A DNA stretch of 64,000 nucleotides, from the NCBI GenBank assembly GCA_030267565.1, contig BRXU01000022.1, positions 640,001-704,000 on the forward strand. Reading direction: 5' to 3'. The position numbers and the translations under genes are program-made. The notes below the pieces were generated by a model. It was not told where the DNA came from and did no database searches. It worked only from the letters and a program-made list of their open reading frames with translations. The stretch's first letter is position 1. Each line of letters opens with the position of its first letter. This stretch comes from Pleodorina starrii (Eukaryota > Chlorophyta > Chlorophyceae > Chlamydomonadales > Volvocaceae). Shown one piece after another: positions 13,801 through 24,878 of the stretch.

Positions 13801-15170
13801 ACTGTAACGACACACACCGCCTGCCACCCGCCGTTGACGACCAACCGAGTAACATTCGTGCATCGGTCGGTCGGTCGGTGTCGAGCCCTAAGCCCGCCGC
13901 TTTCCCTGACGAACCGATTTCGAGTTCACGCACGTCCCTCCCATGCATGCATCTTGCTTGCAGGGGCCAGGGTCGGCGCTTCGGCCGACATCTACAGCTT
14001 TGGCATGTAAGCACTGACGGAGCAGTTGCCGGCGCTGTACTGGACACATCTTGATCTTGACCTTGATCTTGAGCTTGCTGCAAAGTACCAAGATCAAGGA
14101 TTTCTTTCTTCTGGTTGCTGAGACGTTGGTTGCCGATGCGCCGTACGTGCTTGCCGTACGCGCACATGTATGCATGCTGCAGCTGCGACTTCCGAAGGAG
14201 GCGGTGAACGAATGCGTGCTTTGCCGCACCGTTCGCTGCGTGTGCTGCACCGCACGCAACCCTGGCATGCCTTACATCTAGCATGCCCATATCTGCTCCT
14301 GCGCGCGGTCGTCTGTCGCCTTGTACCGGTATGTCGTGAAGCTAGCTTTTAACTGGGGGGCGGGCGTGTTGCTGTATGCCTGCCGCCCCAGTTAGGTATA
14401 TGTGGTGCACATACAGCGGCCGCCTCCTTGCCCCCATATCCCCGATTCGCTGCCCGTCCCTTCCTCCCCCTCCCCTGTCCGATCGATTCCCGCCTGCTGG
14501 GGCCGCAGATTGATGTGGGAGCTGCTCGCCGGCGGCGTGAGGCCCTTTTCGAATGTGGCGGTGGACCGAATCCCGCGGCTTGTCCGCGCGGGCGCCCGAC
14601 CGCCCTTCGCTGAGAACGTGCCACCGGGCTACCGGTGCGTGTGGGGGGGGCGTGTGTGTGTGTGTACGGTATGCGTATGCGTGTGTATGCGTGTGTGTGG
14701 GCATGCGTGTGTGTGCTCGAATTGTGTACTTGGCCTCTCGTGTGGCCGGGAAGGGAAGGGAAGCGAAGCGAAGGGGAGCGCGCGCGTCTTCCCGCAAACT
14801 CCTGTGCGCGCACAAGGGGGGAATTTGCACGTTCGACAACATCGTGGCTTTCTGGGATGCATGGTGCATGGTGCATGGTGCATGGTGCATGGTGCATGCG
14901 TAAAAGGAGAAGTTCAAAGAGATTGACTCTGCGAGATCAATCTCCGCTCTCCGTTTTCTGTTGCGGCTTTTTGCCCCCTCCTCCCTCCCCCCGCCTGCCC
15001 TCCCTCCCCCTGCCTGCCCTCCCTCCCCCTGCCTGCCCTCCCTCCCCCTACCTGCCTGAGAGTGCCGCAGGAGCCTCGCGCACCAGTGCTGGCGGACTGA
15101 CCCCCGGAGGCGGCCCCCCGCTGCTGACCTGGTGACGGCGATTGGCGCACTGCTGAGCAGCCTCAGATGA
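4826..15170 (+). CDS. Serine/threonine protein kinase with GAF-like N-terminal region (19 exons, 1443 aa)
   Basis: Exons: 4826-4954, 5084-5187, 5294-5432, 5629-6515, 6894-7899, 8248-8710, 8909-9362, 9908-10022, 10354-10482, 10827-10850, 11312-11414, 12048-12298, 12488-12560, 12816-12916, 13085-13134, 13303-13337, 13964-14006, 14509-14634, 15071-15170 (4332 nt). All junctions are GT-AG and in phase. The N-terminus is MSGLLGCLFF. Residues about 80-1050 are Ala/Gly/Pro-rich with islands such as LCTALTAHVRSRFVLDAAL and VVPLIRSNRLVGALWLEP, resembling the degenerate GAF-type regions of volvocine kinases; this domain call is tentative. The kinase domain (about 1070-1440) has all catalytic motifs: LGRGGGGVV (1077-1085), VAVK with K1099, HRDIKPANLL (D1293), DFG (1317-1319), APE, and a final CW..DP..RP motif. 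It should be catalytically active and is probably cytosolic; its substrate and input are unknown. Poly-Ala, Gly and Gln runs interrupt the N-terminal half. Confidence 0.87.
9467..9905 (+). repeat. 34-bp minisatellite ending in a kinase-gene 3' splice site
   Basis: About 12-13 near-identical 34-bp units (tcctgttcctcgttctactg followed by gcctcgctctcatc) fill the end of the intron before exon 9908-10022. The last unit keeps tcctgttcctcgttct but then reads tctgtccgcag and is the functional polypyrimidine tract and acceptor AG. The repeated Leu/Ser/Pro reading frames are artefacts. Confidence 0.93.
11415..11600 (+). repeat. (GGGT)n microsatellite next to a splice donor
   Basis: Roughly 40 GGGT units, the first part mixed with GGTC, begin at the GT donor of kinase exon 11312-11414 and extend into the intron. 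The transcript here would contain dozens of GGG runs with 1-nt loops, favourable for RNA G-quadruplexes. Gly/Trp/Val reading frames across it are repeat artefacts. Confidence 0.92.
13390..13800 (+). repeat. Hairpin-rich element in a kinase intron
   Basis: The intron between exons 13303-13337 and 13964-14006 has two perfect inverted repeats. Arms 513-527 and 536-550 (relative to 13000) are GGCGCACTACGCGGC and its complement around an 8-nt loop. Arms 13636-13644 and 13652-13660 are CGTACACCC and its complement. Such compact palindromes suggest a folded MITE-like insertion, but no terminal repeats or target duplication are obvious. Confidence 0.55.
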
Positions 15171-15292
15171 CACCACTGCCAGGGGCACACACACACACAC
15201 ACACAACAGTGGGGCCCCCCCGCCAGTGGCACACACACCCCGCCAGTGGCCCCCCCCCAGTACATATCGCTGTTCTCCTCACGGAGGCAGAA

Positions 15293-15632
15293 GCCAGGGC
15301 CAGGGCCAGGGCCAGGGCCAGGGCCAGGGCCAGGGCCAGGGCCAGGGCCAGGGCCAGGGCCAGGGCCAGGGCCAGGGCCAGGGCCAGGGCCAGGGCCAGG
15401 GCCAGGGCCAGGGCCAGGGCCAGGGCCAGGGCCAGGGCCAGGGCCAGGGCCAGGGCCAGGGCCAGGGCCAGGGCCAGGGCCAGGGCCAGGGCCAGGGCCA
15501 GGGCCAGGGCCAGGGCCAGGGCCAGGGCCAGGGCCAGGGCCAGGGCCAGGGCCAGGGCCAGGGCCAGGGCCAGGGCCAGGGCCAGGGCCAGGGCCAGGGC
15601 CAGGGCCAGGGCCAGGGCCAGGGCCAGGGCCC
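15293..15632. repeat. (GGGCCA)n hexanucleotide array, about 56 copies
   Basis: Nearly perfect array starting about 120 bp after the kinase stop codon, so probably in its 3' UTR or just beyond. It lacks stops in all six frames, giving Gly-Gln, Arg-Ala, Pro-Gly, Leu-Ala and Trp-Pro dipeptide frames that should not be read as genes. GGG runs every 6 nt make it a strong G-quadruplex candidate. The 3' flank (15633-15930) stays open in one frame, but I find no evidence that it is translated. Confidence 0.95.
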
Positions 15633-18600
15633 TGCCTGGAATGCCGCGACGGCCAGGGCGTTGGTGGTGGAGGCAGCCATCCGGGCTGGGTGGACAGCCA
15701 AGGCGGAGCAAGCGGCGGATGATGGGGCAGACCTCCCTCGCGTGGAGTCGATGAGCAGCGTGCCGCTGGCAGCGCTTCCCCCGGGGGGCGCCTCTGGGCT
15801 GCGGTCAATCGGTGGATTGGAGAGGAGAGGAGAGGAGAGCAGGAGCGGGAGCGGGGCGGGAGCGGGAGCGGGGGCAGTGTGCGCAGCAGCAGCAGCAGCA
15901 GCGGATGCAAGGGCACAGCACCGATCCATATGAGGGTACTCGAAGAGTGGCTGCACGACGGACGACTGTCACAGCATTGCCTGATTTGGCCTCGCCTCAT
16001 TTGTATTCATTATGCACAGATGCAGCAGACTGATTTGTTGAGGAAAGGAAAGAAGAGGAAAGGAATGGAAAGGAGCGGAATGGAAGGAGGGAAGGCAGCT
16101 GGCGGCTCGCGGGGACCACCACCACCACCCCCGCCGCCGCCGCCGCGCGCAAAGCGGATCGCAGCCGGGTTGCGTCCCCCTGACTGCCCGTGCATTTGGA
16201 TGTTCCGTGCATTCGGCTGTTCTCCAAGAAGTAGACAACCCCACCGATCGATGGACGAACGAACGGACGGACGGACGGACGGGCGAAAGCAGAGCTGGGT
16301 CTCACGGAAGGCACCGTGGGGCGCTCAGCCCGGTCCTCGGCTGGCCAGGCCTCAGCTGGACATTCACCTGTATCCGGTCGTTTGCTTTGGGTGCTTGTCA
16401 CTGCTTGTCACTTGACATTGTTGCCATTGCTGCGCTCTGCTTTTCATTGTTGCGCTGAATGCACATTGTGATTTTGTGTTGCGTGCGCGTGTGTGTGTGT
16501 GATATGTTGGCGGGTGTTGCCTCACCCGCGGGGTCGTGGTTGATCCTGTGGTGGTCGGTTGGTCCATATGTGGATAATCCATGGGGCGATGAACGTGTGT
16601 GTATTTGCGTGTATTTGTGTGTGTATGTTTCGTTACTTGTTCGTGTGGTGATAGGTACACATACGCACGCATTCGTTTGATCCTGCTGGTGGTGGTTGTG
16701 GTGGTTGGTGTGGGGGGACCAAGGGTCGCGCAGAGGCGGGCATTTTCCCGACCTCGCCTCCACGGCGCTGCAATCGACTTCTTCCGCCGGCCCGCCTGCC
16801 TCGCTCGCTACGCTCGCGACACCTCTTATTTCCTTCCGTTCGTTGTGCGTCACCTCTATTTCCTTCCATTCCATTCGTTGTGCGTCACCTCTATTTCCTC
16901 CGTTGGAAAGATTGGGCTGGGGGTTGCGTTGCATTGCTTTACGTTGCGTTGCGTTGCGTTGCTATGCTTTGCGTTGCGTTGTGTTGCGTTGCTTTGCATG
17001 TGCTGTGCACTGTGCTACTGCACGTCGTCGCTTGGCGGTCCCGCTCCGCCCCGCTCCGCTCCGCTCCGCGCACGCAACGAACCCGTACAGAAGTATCCGT
17101 TTTTTGTTCTGGCAGTTACCGTTACTGTTACCGTTACTGTTACTGTGGGCGCCCTCCGGATCCTGGATGAGGTCGTTTTGCTCTCGCGGGTGGACCTACC
17201 CGGGCGTGTCGTGCGCGTGTGCGCGTGCGTGCGTGTGTGCATGCGTGTGCGCGTGCGTGCGTGCGTGCATGCGTGTGCACGTGCGTGCGTGCGTGTGTGT
17301 GTATTTGGGTTTCTGCAGGGCGGCCCCCCCCCCTCGCTGTGCGTTGCCTGCCGGACTGATTTTGCTGGGTAGCTGCTGCTGCTGCTGCTGCCAGCTATTG
17401 GCATCAAAAGCGCTGCGCTCCGCAGCGCCTTTTGCAATTTAAAAGAGGTGTGTATATGTGTAATGTGCGTGTATGTATGTGTGCAACTTGATGATGCGCC
17501 TTTTGCGTACCGTGTTCGCATCCCCTGGACTTATCTTGTGCAGACAACGCGCACGCACGCTGGGCACCTTGTATTTCATGTCATGCTTGATACGAAAGTG
17601 ATTTGAAAAAGGATGGGATGGCGCGCGGTGCGGGAAGGAATGGACACGCACACGCACACACATTTGACGCGAAGTAGGCGGACGGGACATCGATCGGCGG
17701 CCGATCGGCCGACCCCACGGACGCACAGCGGACCCCATCGAATCGAGGGTGGCTGTGGGTTGTGTCTTGCGGTGGTGGGCGATGGTGGGAGGTGGTGGTG
17801 GGCGGTGGTGGGGCTGCTGCTGCGCGACTTGCCACCCTTCCTCGGGGGCTCGGGGCAGGGCGGACGACGTGCGTGTACGCACCGGCAGCTGTACGGCGAC
17901 GTCGTACCTGTTGGACGTGCATGCGACCTGGCGCTTGCACGACCAGCTTACCGTATTCGAGTACCCTTTGCGCGCGCGCTGGCGCCATCGCACGTACATA
18001 CGTCGAGCGTTACACCAGGGACAGCAGGGCGGGGCCGTGCGCGCACATACACGCGCGCATGTTTTGACTCATGTGTTGACCGCTTTGGCACTGCTGGCGG
18101 CTCCAGCGCTCCTGGCGCCTGCCTTGATGGCAGTACGTACGAATGGGTTTGCTTTTCGAAACTGCTTGCGTGATGAAAGATGAAAAGATGAATGGCGAAA
18201 GATGGATGGCGATGAGAGCGGGTGTGGGTGCGTGCCACGTATGAGTGTGTGCGTGCCACGTATGAGTGTGCTACATATGCTTTGGGTGATGACCGCTGGC
18301 TTGGAAGCGGTCTGATCGGGCGTGGGTGAGGACGGCGATTAGAGCGGGTGTGTGCGTGTGTGTATGTGTGCGTGCCACGTATGAGTGCTGCATATTTGCA
18401 GCTTTGGGCGGATGACGGCTGGTTTGGAACCGCGACGGCGCGGTCTGACCGGGTTACCCCCCATACCCATACCTATGGAAAACCAACTTCACCCGGGACC
18501 CGGGGGGCGGGAAGGCGGACGGAGGAACGGGTGGCCAACGGGTGGCCCGATGTCCTGACATCGCTTGTGTCCGGAAAGTAAGGACTTGAGACGTTGAGAG

Positions 18601-18727
18601 GCGGCGTTTGAAGCCCCGAGGACACTCCGGACTGACTGACTGACTGATGGTGATGCGGTAGGTCAGCCAAGCTTTGTGGATGTTTGGGCTGCTGTAGCTG
18701 TTGTCGCTGTCGCTGGTGGTGATCGCC

Positions 18728-18763
<36 letters not shown>

Positions 18764-19100
18764 GGTTGCGTTTACGTTTAGGTACGGTACGCATCGGTTT
18801 GATGAGTCGTTCAGTGTTCACGTGTGTGTGTGTATGGAGTGTGTGTGGGGTGGTTGTTGGGGGTGGGGCGTCTGTATGTGGCGCGGTCCTCGGGCGGTGG
18901 TGACGGCGGGCACGGCAGGTAGACAAGTAAACGTTGACAGTTGGCGGTTGACAATACACACACAAGAAGCTCTGGCACACTATGGAGGGGCATGGAGGGG
19001 GCTTTCCACGTACAGAGGGGGCGGGAGGGGGTTGCAGCAAAAGTCAAGCCAGATGCGGATGTTTAAGGGCCCTGGGGGGGAGGGTGATGTTGCGTGTTGC
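15633..19100. other. Kinase 3' flank; low-complexity sequence, no gene recognised
   Basis: Contains TG/CA-rich stretches (for example 17215-17305), a GCGTT-rich run (about 16925-17000), a short (CTG)n tract (18733-18763) and ordinary non-coding sequence. The first TGTAA after the kinase stop on the plus strand is 17459-17463, which would imply a long 3' UTR or missed 3' exons. I could not join any further exon in phase. Confidence 0.4.
17405..17463 (+). promoter_or_regulatory. Hairpin followed by TGTAA (candidate 3'-end signal)
   Basis: Inverted repeat caaaagcgctgcg / cgcagcgc-c-ttttg (17405-17434) forms a 13-bp stem with one bulge and a 3-nt loop. The motif TGTAA follows at 17459-17463. In volvocine algae TGTAA is the usual polyadenylation signal. 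This is the first such motif after the kinase stop; assigning it to that gene is inference. Confidence 0.35.
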
Positions 19101-19223
19101 GTGTCGTGGGGTTTCTGTTCTGTTCTGAGACGTGGTCGAACAAACAAACAGGGAGGAGAAGGTCCCGAGGCTGAAGGCAGAGGATGTGAACAATGCCTGG
19201 GCCCCGGGGTGCTCTCTTCCTCA

Positions 19224-19554
19224 TGACATTTCCGGGTATCTCCCAGACGTTACACTCCCCCCCCTTTGGAGGGATCGTCCCGGGACCGGTTTTAGCCCCT
19301 CACTCACCACCAATCATCCGCAGCAACCGTCTAGAGACGACATTGCGTCAGGTCAGGGCCACCACGCCTGCCTCAAGCTTCAGATTTAGAGCGAGGACCT
19401 TTGCTGACGTCTGTCAGGATCGAACCCACGACCATAGCTTTCGCAGTGGTTCCCCGCCTAGAGCAGGTTTCTAGGGTCCGAGTCTCGATACCATTTGTAA
19501 CGTATGGCAAAGGCACTAGTTGACATTTCCGGGTATCTCCCAGACGTTACACTC
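19224..19554. mobile_element. SINE/TE remnant with 34-bp direct repeats
   Basis: A 34-bp sequence beginning tgacatttccgggtatctcc occurs identically at 19224-19257 and 19521-19554. Between them, on the minus strand near 19418-19435, is GGTTCGATCC, a match to the Pol III B box, inside a T-arm-like context with an imperfect stem. This suggests a tRNA-derived SINE fragment or a short element with terminal direct repeats. No clear A box is visible. Confidence 0.4.
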
Positions 19555-19724
19555 AAAGTACGGCAGGTACGTTTGCCGTACCAAGACGGCCACCAAGACT
19601 GCGGTAGTGGTACCGTAGGTAGGGTCGCGCAGTGCCGTGGTCAGGACTCGTGGTGTACGGCATGGTTTCATTCTGTGCACGACAGGTGCCGTACCTGCGG
19701 GACATTCACTTGCGGCGGGGAGGT

Positions 19725-19810
19725 GGATGGATGGGCGGATGGATGGATGGATGGGTGAATGGATAGATGGGCGAATGGATGGATGAATGGATGGATGGAT
19801 GGATTGATAG
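19725..19810. repeat. GGAT-type microsatellite
   Basis: Tandem gatggatg units with atag and gcga variants. No gene is seen around it. The stretch from 19811 to about 20700 is non-coding sequence that probably lies beyond the 3' end of the minus-strand P58IPK gene. Confidence 0.8.
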
Positions 19811-20728
19811 GTGGGAATTTGTGAGGTGCGCGGTGGTGCATGGCGGGGGCGGTGGGACCCGACATGCACGCGACGGCTCCTGTCAAAGGACCTCGAAGCC
19901 GCATTTGTCTGCTGTTGGTTGCACGCACTTGGCTGCGTTCAACAACATTTGGGGGGTTTACATCGACATCGACATCGACTGCAGGGACTGCAGGGACTGC
20001 AGTCCTGCAACGAAAGTCGTGTCGTATGCCGTACTGCATGCTGTTGTATGTGGGTTGGATGTTGGGGGGGGGCGGAAGGGGTGGGGGCTGGGGCCTGGGG
20101 GGCCAAATTGTTGGACGACAGGACAGAGCCCAGCCCACGCCGCACCTCAACGCTGCATCTGCATCTGTTCATTGGGGTTTGTCCACCTGACCTGACCTGA
20201 ACTGAACTGACCTGGCCTCAAGACTGTTGTGAGTTGCGTTGCCGAGGGCTGACCCCCGCGGGGGGATGGGGGGCGCCGCCAGTCCCCCCATGTGGCGCAC
20301 CGCGGCAGGCCCCTCACACTTGGAGCGGGGCCGGAGCCGGGCCGGCTCGGAGGACGGCGTAACCGTTGCTCCGGTGACAGCTCTAATGGGTGGCTGTTTG
20401 GGGGCTTTCGAAGGGGCTGTCTAATCGTCGGCAGCCGTAATGGCGTGTGGCGGTGGCGGTGGCGTCGCCTCGCCCCGGGTTATTTGTTTGTTTGTCTGTT
20501 TGTTCGTTTGTCTGTGCGCCGCTGCTGCGGGTCCTCCAGAGGAAGGTGTCTTTACTTTGCACGGCTCCTCGCCTGCGCCGTACAAACGTGCCGTATGGAG
20601 CCACCGTACTGAGCCACCGTTTAGTGGGGGGGGGGGCCTGCGGGCCTGCGCACCTTGACCGCTCACAGCTCACCAGCGGTGGCTTTGGTGCCACGGATGA
20701 GGCCCCGACCGGGGGCAGCTGCTGCGGC

Positions 20729-20733
20729 TTACA
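20729..20733 (-). promoter_or_regulatory. Candidate polyadenylation signal of the P58IPK gene
   Basis: TTACA on the plus strand reads TGTAA on the minus strand and is the first one downstream of the P58IPK stop codon (about 905 bp). The intervening 3' UTR would hold CAC (21301-21330) and CCGT (about 21484-21550) microsatellites. Confidence 0.45.
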
Positions 20734-21638
20734 GATACGTTCGGTAGGTATCGCTGGGTTCAGGGTTCGCGCGCTAACGCCGTCTCCGTCTCCGTCCCTT
20801 TGCTGCGGCATCGGCATCTCTTTCCTTACCACCCATCCATACACACACACGCACCTTCCCACGTTCCCAGAACCCCCGCTGCGCTCTCTCTCTCGCACTC
20901 GACCAGGAAGAAACCCACTACGGTACCGCGCTGCTGCAGCTCCCCTCCCCTCTCCCCCCCCCTCCAAGACACATACACACACACGCACACGACCTTGCGA
21001 AGGCCCCGGGGAGGGCCTTCCCTTCCCTTCCCTGCCCTTGATTCGTTCGCTGCAGGCCAGATGTACATACACACATACACGGACACACTCTCACAGAGAC
21101 ACACACACACTCGCTCCCCGAAAGGTAATCGCGCGCCCCAGCCCCCCCCTCCATCCGGCGACCGGCTCGGCTGCTCCACTGGCCCTCGCTACTGGGCGCT
21201 ACTGAAGCGCCGCCAACATCGCGGCAGCCGGCCAGCCCCGCCCCCCCAGGCAGCGTGCCAGCGGCCGTCATCCGCGCATCGACTAACGCCACATCCGGGA
21301 TCACCACCACCACCACCACCACCACCACCGCCATTTCGGTATCTTCGTTTTTACCACATCACCACTTCCGCCCATTCCCCCAACTAGGCTGCTGGGGCCC
21401 ACCCCCACGCGCCGCAAGCGCCGCAAGGGCCAGGCCGGGACGAGCCGCTGTCCAAAAGCCACGATTCCATCTGTCCTCCCGTCTCCGTCCGTCCGTCCGT
21501 CCGTCCGTCCGTCCGTCCGTCCGTCCGCCCGTCCGTCCGTCCGTCCGCCCGCCTGTTGCTCACTAAACGACCCATCCCATCTCGAATCGACCTTTCTCTT
21601 CCTCTCTCTCTTCCTCTCTTCCCTCTCAGCAGTCCCCC

Positions 21639-24600
21639 TCACCCGAACCGGAACGTGAACTGCATGCCAGGGTGGAAGCCCCCGCCCCACTGCTGCTCCG
21701 CGCGCGCGTGCTCGTCCAAGTCCTCGCCGTTGTCGTACGCCGTACGCTTCTGCTCGTCCGACAGCACCTCGTACGCCTCCGCGATCTCCCGGAACTGCGC
21801 CTCCGCCGCCTCGCGCTCGTCCGCAGATACCTTGAGGTTGGGTAGGGTGGAGGGTGGGATCGGGGGGATGTGGATGGGGTCGGGTGGCGTGCGTATGTGC
21901 GTGTTGGCGCGTGACGTTTTCCGAAGGCCCCTCCTCTCAGTGCACTCCAGGAGGGGGCCACAGACGACGACAATCGGGCGCCTCCACACCCGCCTGTCCT
22001 TTCCTTGCCATGCGCTGTAAACCAAACGCACGGTGGTGGTGGTGGTGGTGGTGGTGGTGGTGGCTCCCCGCCGCAGTCCCGACCCGGCCACCCCAAAGTG
22101 CCCCGGCTGAGTCACTGCTCGCCCGCGAGAGAAGCCGTCTCATCAGCGGGAGCGGGAGCGGGCGGGCGGCCTCCTCCGAACGCACCCTGCAGCGCCGCTA
22201 TCGCCCTCCCGCTCGCCCTCCCCCTTCTCGACCCCCCCCCGTGTTACCTTGTCCGGGTGGTACTTCTCGACCCCCCCCCGTGTTACCTTGTCCGGGTGGT
22301 ACTTCTCGACCCCCCCCCCGTGTCACCTTGTCCGGGTGGTACTTCTCGACCCCCCCCGTGTCACCTTGTCCGGGTGGTACTTCTCGACCCCCCCCGTGTG
22401 ACCTTATCCGGGTGGTACTTCTCGACCCCCCCCCCGTGTCACCTTGTCCGGGTGGTACTTCTCGACCCCCCCCCGTGTTACCTTGTCCGGGTGGTACTTC
22501 TCGACCCCCCCCCCGTGTCACCTTGTCCGGGTGGTACTTCTCGACCCCCCCCCCGTGTGTGCTTGTCCGGGTGGTACTTCTCGACCCCCCCGTGTCACCT
22601 TGTCCGGGTGGTACTTCTCGACCCCCCCCCCGTGTGAACTTGTCCGGGTGGTACTTCTCGACCCCCCCCCCCCGTGTGACCTTGTCCGGGTGGGACTTCT
22701 CGACCCCCCCCGTGTGACCTTATCCGGGTGGTACTTCTCGACCCCCCCCCGTGTGACCTTGTCCGGGTGGTACTTCTCGACCCCCCCCCGTGTCACCTTG
22801 TCCGGGTGGTACTTCTCGACCCCCCCCCCGTGTGACCTTGTCCGGGTGGTACTTCTCGACCCCCCCCCCCGTGTCACCTTGTCCGGGTGGTACTTCTCGA
22901 CCCCCCCCCCGTGTGACCTTGCCCGGTGGGTACTTCCTCGCCCCCCCCCCGTGTCACCTTTTCCGGGTGGTACTTCTCGACCCCCCCCCCGTGTGACCTT
23001 GTCCGGGTGGTACTTCTTGACCCCCCCCCCGTGTCACCTTGTCCGGGTGGTACTTCTCGACCCCCCCCCCCCGTGTGACCTTGTCCGGGTGGTACTTCTC
23101 GACCCCCCCCCGTGTGACCTTGTCCGGGTGGTACTTCTCGACCCCCCCCCCCGTGTCACCTTGTCCGGGTGGTACTTCTCGACCCCCCCCCCGTGTCACC
23201 TTGTCCGGGTGGTACTTCTCGACCCCCCCCACGTGTGACCTTGTCCGGGTGGTACTTCTCCACCCCCCCCCCGTGTCACCTTGTCCGGGTGGTACTTCTT
23301 GGCCCCCCCCCCGTGTAACCTTTTCCGGGTGGTTCTTCTTGGCCCCCCCCCGTGTTACCTTGTCCGGGTGGTACTTCTCGACCCCCCCCCCCGTGTGACC
23401 TTGTCCGGGTGGTACTTCTCGACCCCCCCCCCCGTGTCACCTTGTCCGGGTGGTACTTCTCGACCCCCCCCACGTGTGACCTTGTCCGGGTGGTACTTCT
23501 CGACCCCCCCCCCCCCGTGTCACCTTGTCCGGGTGGTACTTCTCGACCCCCCCCCCCGTGTCACCTTATCCGGGTGGTACTTCTCGACCCCCACCGTGTC
23601 ACCTTATCCGGGTGGTACTTCTCGGCCCCCCCCCCGTGTCACCTTATCCGGGTGGTACTTCTCGACCCCCCCCCCGTGTCACCTTATCCGGGTGGTACTT
23701 CTCGACCCCCCCCGTGTCACCTTATCCGGGTGGTACTTCTCGACCCCCCCCCCCCGTGTCACCTTATCCGGGTGGTACTTCTCGACCCCCCCCCCCCGTG
23801 TCACCTTATCCGGGTGGTACTTCTCGACCCCCCCCCCGTGTCACCTTATCCGGGTGGTACTTCTCGACCCCCCCCGTGTCACCTTATCCGGGTGGTACTT
23901 CTCGACCCCCCCCGTGTCACCTTATCCGGGTGGTACTTCTCGACCCCCCCCGTGTCACCTTATCCGGGTGGTACTTCTCGACCCCCCCCGTGTCACCTTA
24001 TCCGGGTGGTACTTCTTGGCCAGCTCCCGATAGGCCCGTTTGATCTCCCGGTCCCCGGAGGACTTGTCCACACCCTTAAGAGGGGCGGGGGGGGGGGGGT
24101 TAGGTGGGGGTTAGGTGGGGGGTACGGGGGGTTAGGTGGGGGGCAGGTGAGGTTAGGTGAGGGGGAGGTGAGGGGTAGGTGGACGGGCGGGCGCACAGGA
24201 GCTTTCCTCAGAGTGGAGCTTTCACTGATGAGGTTGGAGGGTACCCAAGGTATAAGAGGCCCAAGGGACAAGCGGACGGGCTGTCCACCCCTGTCCCCTC
24301 ATGCGCCAGGCCGCCTCCCCTCCCCTACCCACATCGCCCACCCCTCCCACTTCCCCACCGCTGCGATACCGGCTTTCTTAACCGTATCCCCGTATCCCCG
24401 ACTGCCCCATGCTGCCGCCTCACCAGTATTTTGTAGTAGTCTTTGCGCTTCGCCATCTTGAGCCGCCTCTCCGTCTCCCGAGCCAGCTGGTCGTTGTCGT
24501 GGTGGTGGGGGGGGGGGGCGGGGCGGGGGCGGGGCAGGAAGGGGGGGAGGTTTTATGAAGAGTGTATAGCAAGGGGGGAGGGGATACGGATGGGGGTGGG

Positions 24601-24844
24601 TGAAGGGAGGGGAGCAGGGAGCGAGGGGTAGTCGGCGGCGGCGAGGGGTCAGGCGGGCGCCGGGGGGCAGGGAGAGGGGCGAGGTGCACTCGGCACCCGA
24701 CCTGCCGCCCGTCCACGCTCTCCCCCTCCGTCGGCCCCGCGCCAGCCCAACGCCACAACTCCGCCAAAGCACACACACCCACATAAGCACACTCCATTAC
24801 GCCCTTTCCCTCCCCTCCCCTCCCTCCATTCTCCCCTATTGCTG

Positions 24845-24878
<34 letters not shown>

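Noticed and set aside
15633..15935. Possible extra 3' coding exon of the kinase (Ala-rich frame after the hexamer array)
   Set aside because: The kinase fold is complete and a TGA ends the frame at 15170; no splice pair joins this stretch in phase.
14342..16000. 552-aa minus-strand open frame (Pro/Gly and Leu-rich)
   Set aside because: It exists only because the (GGGCCA)n array and C-rich flanks lack stops; it overlaps real kinase exons on the other strand.
22200..24010. Regular 38-46 bp repeat considered as a CRISPR-like array
   Set aside because: There are no unique spacers; the whole unit is repeated and derives from a nearby exon-intron junction of a eukaryotic gene.
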